The translations under genes and the position numbers were made by a program. From the NCBI RefSeq assembly GCF_003711515.1, contig NW_021167089.1:503296-567295 (forward strand): DNA of 64,000 nt. Direction: 5' to 3'. This DNA comes from Sodiomyces alkalinus F11. Lineage: Eukaryota > Ascomycota > Sordariomycetes > Glomerellales > Plectosphaerellaceae. Position 1 is the first letter of the stretch, and each line of letters opens with the position of its first letter. Below the pieces are notes generated by a model, which saw nothing but the letters and a program-made list of their open reading frames with translations, was not told the DNA's origin and made no database searches. This document shows positions 55,661-64,000 of this stretch, piece after piece.

Positions 55661-58273
55661 TAGAGTCTTCCGACTTAAGATCTAATACGTCTACGGCTAT
55701 ACCCCTTAATAGCAGCCTATTCGCGGTCTTATTAGATTAGGTAATCCGGACAGATTATAGGCGTTCCCTGATTTCCTTAGTGGAAGCTATAGCTTATAGC
55801 ATTTTAATCCCGCCGTTAAATATCTTATCTTCGTTAAAGACTATATCTCTGGTGGTAATAATATCTGTTAGGTATAGTAGCTAAATACGGAAGCGATTCG
55901 AGGTTTAGTATCCGATATAATAACCGATCTATACCTTCGGTTCTAGCCTTTATAGGCGGTTCCTTTTAGCTTAGGTATCGCGCGTTTTGATAAAGGCTTT
56001 ATAGCCGTAAGCTTATAGGTGCGTAAGGTTAGGTTAACGGCCGCGTAGGCCTTTATATAGCGTTCGCTAGTTGTTAATATATCGTAGCATTCTGTTATAT
56101 AGATATATAGTAGTCTTAAAAGTCTTAGGCTAGATAGATATAGACAGATTAGCTCTAATCCTTATAGCCCTCGCCCTTCTCTTAACGATACCTTTAATCC
56201 GTTCTATAACGCCGTTTTAATCCTATAAGTATAATACCGATAGCGAGCCTTTTACCCTCTTAGCAGCGAGGAAAGTAACGACTTCTAGGTGTTAAAGTAT
56301 CTTAGAATCGGCCCGTAGGACGCGTGGCTTAGCTTCGAATTAGGTCTTAAGTAGGGTAAAAACATCTTTTAGCGCGTATAGGATAAAGCCTTGGTCTTTT
56401 TTCTATAGGTAGTAATCCTATATATAACCTGTGTATATGTCTGTAACGAATATAATAGACTTATATAGGCCGCCCGTTAACGACTCCGCCTTTTCTAGAT
56501 CGTGAAAATTAATAGCTAGGGCCTTTCCGGGCTTTAACGGGTAAAGGGATAGTATCCGCCGGATCTACGTAGGCATTTACGATTATCTATACGCGTTATA
56601 GTCCGTTATATAAGGTCCCTTTATCTTTACCCCCTAAGTGGCGTCGATAATCTTTATAAGAGTATCGGTGCCGTAATAGCCGAGGCGTTCGTGTTACCGT
56701 TATACTATAGTCTTTTACGGTTACCGCGGTTATTATAATCTTCTATACGGGTTATCGCGGGGGTGCCTTACCGAGACCGCCAATATAATAGCGGCTATTG
56801 CTTCCGCGCGCTTAATTATATACTGGCCGTGGATATTTAGTAGCTTATAGATAGGCCGGTTATTAGCGAAGCTAATAATAGTATTATTTACGGTATCCTA
56901 GCGGTAACCTTATAGGCGTAGCTAGCGTTCCGAGACGATATTAGTAACGAATTCCTTATAGTATATAACGTTACAGAGGCGTAATAGCCTCTTTATACCT
57001 AATAGAGATTATATACGTAGCTTAATATCTCCGTATCCGAGAATAGAAGCCTTATAAGTACCTACCTAAAGGGATAAAGATAAAGTATCCATGGGTAGTC
57101 TAACGGCCGTAAAATAGCCTTAATTATTAAAGATATAGATTAACGATCCTGAGTCTAGGATCGTATAGTATAATAGCGCTCTGGCTTAGTTAATAAAAAA
57201 GGATACCCCCTATTCTTATTATAATCTTAATAGTATCGTTATATGATAACGGCGCGCTACCCCCTAGGTTAGGTAGGCGCTTAGTGTCCTTATCGCGGTA
57301 ACGGATAGGTTTTTTAAAGCTATACTTAAGGCGGCCTAGTAACCCCCCGAATTTATTAGGTAATAGTTATACTAGGCGTAGTATTATAGAGTTAATCTTC
57401 CTGGATTTCCTGTATCTTATTAGCGGTAATAGCCCCTAAGGCTTCCCGCCTTTTCTATATCGCGGTATCCACGCGGCTTTTAAAACTATAATTACGTATC
57501 TTCTTTTCCGCAATCTTTATAATATCTTTACGGCCACGCTAGGTATAAGGGTGTATATCCGCCCTTATATACTAATAGACGGTAGTAGTATAGATATTCT
57601 TATATATCTTATAGGGCCTTCTTATTACGGGAGGGATAGCCTTTATAAACGTGTTACTACGAGGACGCTTCTTATTATCTTTATTATTAGTAGTATCCTT
57701 AGTATTGGGGAGGTTCCTAAGGGTATTAAAGGTGTCTCTCCCAACTCTAGGCTTTATAGCGGAGGATTATAGGCTTTTTATATTACTAAGAACCGCCCTT
57801 AGAGCCTTCGCGAAGTCGTTAATTATTAGCTTATTTTCCGTAATCTTATTATAGTTTTTTACTAAGTAGTTATTAGTCTATTCCTAGGTCATAGGTCTAA
57901 CAGCTTTTAACGCGTTTTCTACTTAATATTCCGCGCTTAATAGCTCTAAAACGCCTATATATTTATAGTATATTATCGCTGTTTTCTAGCTTATAACCTA
58001 GCCGTCTATATCCTTAGGTATAGCCTTTATAGGTATAGTATATCGTCGATATAGAATTAAGGCTTCCTTACGGAGATTTATAGGGGCTAGTCCTATATAC
58101 GCGTATAGGAGTATAATCCAGGCTTATAGGCTATTTACGGTATTATCCTATAGCTAGGCGAGGAGGCTATATAATATAGTATAAATAATCCCCTTAATAT
58201 AGGAGTATACCTTATTAAACTCCTTTTACTACGCGTTATAGTCTGCTTTTTCCCCGCGGTATATATAGCGATC

Positions 58274-58507
58274 TTATAGGTAGCGCGTACGCCCCTTTTT
58301 AGAGAGGTCGTTAATAGACGTAGGCGTCCTAGTTAGTGGTTCTTTTATTACGGCTATAGCCTTCCGGCGGGCGGCTATCTTTTGTTTACCGGCTACTATA
58401 GCCGTTATAGTAGTGGCCGTGTCCGTGGCCTTTATAGCTTTATCGCCCTTTAGCGTGATAGTAGAAAACGGAGTAGCCGTGGCCTCCTCCGCCGTGTTAG
58501 GGTCCAC
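58274..58507 (-). pseudogene. Copia C2 gag fragment
   Basis: 77 open codons ending KKGRTRYL, counterpart of 59762-59995. The start is not an ATG, and the frame continues upstream. Confidence 0.55.
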
Positions 58508-58896
58508 GGTAAGGGCCTTATATTTACGAATATTGAGCGGTATAGGTATAGGGAGGAGATAGGTATTAGCCTTCTTATCGCTTAGCTTTAGATTAAGGTA
58601 GTTATCCTAGTAGGAGGCAGATTTACTATATATAGCGCGCTCCTATGCTACCTAATACCTTTAGTTAATAAGGGTAATAACGGCCGCCATCTATTTGGTA
58701 TTAGAAGATATCTTTTCTAGTTTATTATTTATTAGTTAGTTAAGTAATAGATAGGTTAATTAATCTCTTAATTACTCTAATTAGATTAATAGTAGTTATT
58801 TAAGAGTGCTTATATAAACGTGATTACTTCTTATAGTGGAATAGGGGTAGCCTTATTAATATCTATCGTTTAGGCATTATAAACCGGGCTTATAAC

Positions 58897-59109
58897 TATC
58901 GTATATTAAATAGGCACTTAAATAATTAACTTAGTACAGCAGAAATCTCGTATATATATATTATACTAAGTTATATCTAGGAGAGTCTCTTATACCCGTA
59001 TTTTAGGTAGTAAAGACTCTGTTATAGGTACTAAGTTATTTGGATCCTATCCGGTCTTTTCCGGTATACGCCCCTATTATATCCGAAGCACTTAGTTATA
59101 GCGTAGATC
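58897..59109 (-). repeat. Truncated 5' LTR of Copia C2
   Basis: 213 bp. It lacks the outer ~50 bp (TGTCGTATAGG to the second GGATCC), where it joins C3 directly. Confidence 0.85.
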
Positions 59110-59372
59110 TATTATATAGGTATACAGACCACGACGTGGTCTATAGGGGATCCAGGGGGGATCCACACTATAACTAAGGGCTTCGGATATAATAGGGGCG
59201 CATACCGGAAAAGACCGGATAGGATCCAAATAACTTAGTACCTATCACAGAGTCTTTACTACCTAAAATAAGGGTATAAGAGACTCTCCTAGATATAACT
59301 TAGTATAATATATATATACGAGATTTCTGCTGTACTAAGTTAATTATTTAAGTGCCTATTTAATATACGATA
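59110..59372 (+). repeat. 5' LTR of Copia C3
   Basis: 263 bp, complete, from TATTATATAGG to ATACGATA; the first 50 bp form the spacer of the palindrome. It shares TGCTGTACTAAG with the C2 inner LTR, whereas C1 and the C2 outer LTR have CTCTACTAAG or TAGTAGAG-type text. Confidence 0.88.
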
Positions 59373-59385
59373 GTTATAAGCCCGG
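59373..59385 (+). promoter_or_regulatory. Copia C3 primer-binding site
   Basis: GTTATAAGCCCGG, the same half-tRNA-Met complement as in C1. Confidence 0.55.
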
Positions 59386-59761
59386 TTTATAATGCCTAAA
59401 CGATAGATATTAATAAGGCTACCCCTATTCCACTATAAGAAGTAATCACGTTTATATAAGCACTCTTAAATAACTACTATTAATCTAATTAGAGTAATTA
59501 AGAGATTAATTAACCTATCTATTACTTAACTAACTAATAAATAATAAACTAGAAAAGATATCTTCTAATACCAAATAGATGGCGGCCGTTATTACCCTTA
59601 TTAACTAAAGGTATTAGGTAGCATAGGAGCGCGCTATATATAGTAAATCTGCCTCCTACTAGGATAACTACCTTAATCTAAAGCTAAGCGATAAGAAGGC
59701 TAATACCTATCTCCTCCCTATACCTATACCGCTCAATATTCGTAAATATAAGGCCCTTACC

Positions 59762-59995
59762 GTGGACCCTAACACGGCGGAGGAGGCCACGGCTACTCCG
59801 TTTTCTACTATCACGCTAAAGGGCGATAAAGCTATAAAGGCCACGGACACGGCCACTACTATAACGGCTATAGTAGCCGGTAAACAAAAGATAGCCGCCC
59901 GCCGGAAGGCTATAGCCGTAATAAAAGAACAACTAACTAGGACGCCTACGTCTATTAACGACCTCTCTAAAAAGGGGCGTACGCGCTACCTATAA
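59762..59995 (+). pseudogene. Copia C3 gag fragment
   Basis: 77 open codons with ITLKGDKAIKATD and KKGRTRYL, mirror of 58274-58507 with one residue different. Confidence 0.55.
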
Positions 59996-59999
59996 GATC

Positions 60000-62900
60000 G
60001 CTATATATACCGCGGGGAAAAAGCAGACTATAACGCGTAGTAAAAGGAGTTTAATAAGGTATACTCCTATATTAAGAGGATTATTTATACTATATTATAT
60101 AGCCTCCTCGCCTAGCTATAGGATAATACCGTAAATAGCCTATAAGCCTGGATTATACTCCTATACGCGTATATAGGACTAGCCCCTATAAATCTCCGTA
60201 AGGAAGCCTTAATTCTATATCGACGATATACTATACCTATAAAGGCTATACCTAAGGATATAGACGGCTAGGTTATAAGCTAGAAAACAGCGATAATATA
60301 CTATAAATATATAGGCGTTTTAGAGCTATTAAGCGCGGAATATTAAGTAGAAAACGCGTTAAAAGCTGTTAGACCTATGACCTAGGAATAGACTAATAAC
60401 TACTTAGTAAAAAACTATAATAAGATTACGGAAAATAAGCTAATAATTAACGACTTCGCGAAGGCTCTAAGGGCGGTTCTTAGTAATATAAAAAGCCTAT
60501 AATCCTCCGCTATAAAGCCTAGAGTTGGGAGAGACACCTTTAATACCCTTAGGAACCTCCCCAATACTAAGGATACTACTAATAATAAAGATAATAAGAA
60601 GCGTCCTCGTAGTAACACGTTTATAAAGGCTATCCCTCCCGTAATAAGAAGGCCCTATAAGATATATAAGAATATCTATACTACTACCGCCTATTAGTAT
60701 ATAAGGGCGGATATACACCCTTATACCTAGCGTGGCCGTAAAGATATTATCAAGGTCGCGGAAAAGAAAATACGTATTTATAGTTTTAAAAGCCGTGTAG
60801 ATACCGCGATATAGAAAAGTCGGGAAGCCTTAGGGGCTATTACCGCTAATAAGATAAAGGAAATCCAGGAAGATTAACTCTATAATACCACGCCTATTAT
60901 AACTACTATATAATAAAATCGGGGGGTTACTAGGCCGCCCGTTAATATAGCTTTAAAAGACCTGTCTGTTACCGCGACGGGGAGACTAGGCGCCTACCTA
61001 ACCTAGGGGGTAGCGCGTTATCGTATAACGATACTATTAAGATTATAATAAGAATAGGGGGTATCCCTCTCTATTAACTAAGCTAGAGCGCTATTATACT
61101 ACGCGATCCTAGACTTAGGATCGTTAATCTATATCTTTAATAATTAAGGCCGTTTTATGGCGATTAGACTACCCACGGATACTTTATCTTTATCCTTTTA
61201 GGTAGGGACTTATAAGGCTCTTATCCTCGGATATAAAGACGTTAAGCTATATATATAATCCCTATCGGGCATAAAGAGGCTACTACGCCTCTATAACGTT
61301 ATATACTATAAGGAATTCGTTATTGATATCGTCTCGGAATACTAGCTACGCCTATAAGGCTACCGCTAGGATATTATAAATAACACTATTATTGGCTCCG
61401 CTAATAACCAGCCTATCTATAAGCTACTAGATATCCACGGCTAGCATATAATCAAGCGCGCGGAAGCTATAGCCGCTACCGCGTTCGCGGTCTTAGTAAG
61501 GCACCCGCGCGATAACTAGTATAGAAGATCACGATAACCGCGGTAACCGTAGAAGACTATAGCCTAACGGTAGCATAAACGCCTTGGCTATTACGGCACC
61601 GATACTCTCGTAAAGATCGTCGACGCTACTTAGGGGGTAAAGATAAAAGGACCTTATATAATGGACTATAACGCGTATAAGTAATCGTAAATACCTACGT
61701 AGATCCGGCGGATACTATTCTTTTACCCGTTAAAGTCCGGAGAGGCCCTGGCTATTAAGTTTTATAATCTAGAAGAGGCGGAGTACCTAGCGGGCGGACT
61801 ATATAAGTCTATTATATTCGTTATAGACGTGTATATAGATTATACGTGGGATTACTACCTATAGAAAAGAGAATAAGGCTCTATCCTATACACTTTAAAA
61901 GACGTTTTTACCCTGCTTAAGACCTAATTCGATGTTAGGCCACGCCTCCTACGGGCTGATTCTAAGATATTTTAGTACCTAGAAGTTATTACTTTCCTTG
62001 TTACTAAGGGGGTAGAAGGTTAGCCGTCGGCACTATATTTATAGAATTAGAACGGCGTTATAGAACGGATTAGAGGTATCGTTAAAAGGAGGGCAAGGGC
62101 TATAAGGATTAAAGCTAATCTGCCTCTATCTATCTAGCCTAAGATCTTTAAGACTACTATATATCTATATAATAGGATACTATAATATATTAACGACTAG
62201 CGAACGCTATACAAAGGCCTACGTGGTCGTTAACCTAATCTTACGCACTTATAAGCTTACGGCTATAAAGCCTTTATAAAAACGCGTAATACCTAAGCTA
62301 AAAGAAACCGCCTATAAAGGCTAGAACCGAAGGTATAGATCGGTTATTATATCGGATACTGATCCTCGAATAGCTTCCGTATTTAGCTACTATATCTAAT
62401 AGATATTATCACCACGAGAGACATAGTCTTTAACGAAGATAAAATATTTAACGATAGGATTAAAACGCTATAAACTATAGCTTCCGCTAAGGAAATCGGG
62501 GAACGCCTATAATCTATCCGTATCACCTAATCTAATAAGACCGCGAATAGGCTACTACTAAGGGGTATATCCGTAGACGTATTAGATCTTAAGTCGGAAG
62601 ACTCTAACGCCACCGCTATTACTACGGGTAAAGGCGACGCCACTACTATTACTATAGATAAGGTTCTAAATCTATAGCCTAAGTAACTCTAACGCTACCG
62701 CTATTACTACGGGTAAAGGCGAGCCCGTCGCTATTACTACGAGAGAGGCTACTACTATTACTATAGACTACACCGCTATTACTACGGGCACTGCTATTAC
62801 TACGGATACTACTATTATTATAGGAGAAGACTATACCACCGCTATTACTATGGGAGAGGCTACCGCTATTACTACGGATACTTTACAGTTTACTACTACG

Positions 62901-64000
62901 AGGTTTAAACCGTTTCCTATGCCTTTAATATCCCCGGAAGATCCCGCGCGCGCGTTCCTTATAGCGTTAGCGGTAGTTAGGGGAATTAAGGTAGAAGAAT
63001 ATAATAACCACTAACGGATAGCTATAGATACCCCTAGGAGGTGCCCGTCGGCTATCACAAGAACTATCGCAAGTCTATACACGACTAAGAAGGTCTAGAA
63101 TAATAATGCCTAGAAGGCGTTCTTTAACGCTAAAAGGACTTATAACCCTATATATAGGAGGAAGTAAGCTATTAACGACGGCGATATCGGTAATATAGAT
63201 TCTACTCCCTTTAATACCTCCTAGCCGCCATCGCACGTAACCCGCGAAGATCTCCCGCCTCTACTAAAGCATTACCACGATATACGCCTTTACCCGTTAC
63301 GGGAGCGGTGGTTATAGGCTAAGGGGGAACACCTTAAGGGGCACCGATAGATAGGCTACTAGTAGGAGGTAGGTAGTGATTAGGCTAATAAGTAATAAGT
63401 CCTCGCCTATAGATAGGTATACACCTATAAATTTAATAAGGAGGGCACCCTCCTTAAGTATAAGGCACGCCTTATAGTATAAGGGGATTAATAAAAACAG
63501 TTAGAGACTAAAGATAACTTCGCCGCCACGCTAGCCTTACGGTCCTTCCGTATACTAATAGCGATCGCCGCCTAATTTAATCTAGAAATAAGGTAGTTTA
63601 ATACCGTTAACGTGTTCGTCAACGCCAGCCTTAAAAAAGAGGTATTTATAAAGATACTATAAGGCTATAAAGTGCTAGGTAAGGTACTACTACTACGGAA
63701 AGCCCTCTTTAGTTTAAGGGTATCGCTATTATTATAGTAAAAGGAATTTAGCGGTACACTATAGAGGATATGCTTTATAGTTATCCCTAATAACCCCTAT
63801 ATTATAATCCGCGACGGTTTAATCCTATTCTTCTACGTTAACGATATCGGACTTATTTACTATAAAGATCGTAAGATAGACGCTAATAACCTCGAGGCTA
63901 CCCTTAAGCAGAGCTATAGATTATTAGGAGGCGTGGAAATCCGTTAGTTCCTAGGAATTAAGGTTCTAAGGGATAGAGCCACCCGTAGGCTATAGCTATT
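60000..64000 (+). pseudogene. Copia C3 gag end, integrase and RT, RIP-degraded
   Basis: Integrase is near 61810-62520 (YKSIIFVID-like near 61803). RT is from about 63220, with FFYVNDIGLIYY at 63831-63866. Stops are TAG/TAA. It contains the ~90 bp (63540-63632) missing in C1. Confidence 0.75.
62607..62890 (+). repeat. Minisatellite in Copia C3 pol linker
   Basis: Fewer units than in C1 or C2. Only the left half of the hairpin remains (62660-62681), followed directly by AGTAACTC. Confidence 0.8.

Larger units (their letters stand above)
54728..58896 (-). pseudogene. Copia C2 gag, integrase and RT start, RIP-degraded
   Basis: Mirror image of about 59373-63390 in C3. Gag includes the open stretch 58274-58507, which differs from C3 (59762-59995) at one residue (P for Q). 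Integrase is near 56300-56900. The linker minisatellite is at 55255-55660. Confidence 0.75.
39849..59109 (-). mobile_element. Ty1/Copia retrotransposon C2, split by two LINEs
   Basis: Minus-oriented copy of the C1 family. Its 3' LTR is 39849-40111 and its 5' LTR is truncated at 58897-59109. Coding segments are 40112-41239 (RNase H and RT end), 47428-48050 (RT) and 54712-58896 (RT start, linker, integrase, gag). The inner LTR lacks its outermost ~50 bp where it abuts C3. Bases before the left LTR are CGTAT; no duplication can be checked because the other end is the palindrome junction. Confidence 0.9.
57530..60740. repeat. Near-identical palindrome core at the C2/C3 junction
   Basis: Paired positions always sum to 118269 (for example 57551 and 60718, 58274 and 59995, 58897 and 59372), so the arms have no net indel over 1.6 kb each. 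Across this span only isolated differences were seen, against roughly 8-15% outside it. The arms meet around a 48 base spacer (59111-59158). Confidence 0.85.
59110..64000 (+). mobile_element. Ty1/Copia retrotransposon C3 (partial, runs off window)
   Basis: LTR, primer site, gag, integrase, linker and RT follow in order with no nested element. RT box YVND is at 63834-63845. It gives the empty sites for Gypsy-1, Gypsy-2 and LINE-2 and ends just at the LINE-1 site. RIP-degraded. Confidence 0.9.

Noticed and set aside
57551..57854. Overlapping open frames (and mirror copies at 60415-60718)
   Set aside because: They are antisense to Copia gag/integrase; being open in both arms only reflects arm identity.

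Overview
The window looks like nuclear DNA of a filamentous ascomycete (Pezizomycotina; I cannot name the genus). About 60 of the 64 kb is nested, inactivated transposons. They carry the signature of repeat-induced point mutation (RIP): CA and TG dinucleotides are nearly absent, TA is very frequent, CG is kept, and decayed reading frames are interrupted by TAG/TAA where Gln or Trp codons are expected. One short island (about 5.3-9.1 kb) has normal dinucleotide use and fungal genes with small GT-AG introns.

Layout. 1-4.6 kb: AT-rich, heavily mutated repeat DNA I could not classify. 4.7-5.3 kb: a fold-back element with ~110 bp inverted arms and CACGTGAC-bearing tandem repeats at the edge of the island. 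5.7-8.7 kb: a calcineurin-type metallophosphoesterase (minus), a divergently transcribed gene resembling a fungal nucleotidyltransferase-fold family with one 54 bp intron (plus), and a second nucleotidyltransferase-like gene (plus) that appears broken by a frameshift and a lost splice acceptor. 9.1-30.4 kb: Ty1/Copia element C1 (plus), split by two Ty3/Gypsy chromoviruses, Gypsy-1 (minus, TSD ATAAG) and Gypsy-2 (plus, TSD ACCTC). 30.4-34.9 kb: unclassified repeat DNA with one decayed reading frame of unknown family and several tandem repeats. 34.9-39.4 kb: a 4.5 kb element with ~0.65 kb terminal inverted repeats, TA on both sides, unrecognised decayed minus-strand genes and a 52 nt piece of 18S rRNA. 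39.8-59.1 kb: Copia element C2 (minus), interrupted by two LINEs (41.2-47.4 and 48.1-54.7 kb, each with a target-site duplication). 59.1-64 kb: Copia element C3 (plus), uninterrupted and running off the window. C2 and C3 meet head to head and form a large inverted repeat whose inner ~1.6 kb per arm is almost identical.

The observation I rate highest: both chromoviruses carry, between pol and the 3' LTR and on the opposite strand, a decayed frame whose cysteine spacing is C-X2-C-X6-C-X8-C-X2-C-X6-C followed by a charged coiled coil. This matches the spacing of fungal Zn(II)2Cys6 DNA-binding clusters. In Gypsy-1 all six positions are Tyr, the expected RIP product of Cys codons; in Gypsy-2 three of the six are still Cys. 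The two copies together support the ancestral motif.

Order of events from nesting: Copia inserted first, then the Gypsy elements into C1 and the LINEs into C2. Because C3 lacks both LINEs at the sites visible here and both Gypsies, those insertions are specific to their own copies. All calls were made by eye; percent identities are estimates from reading aligned segments.
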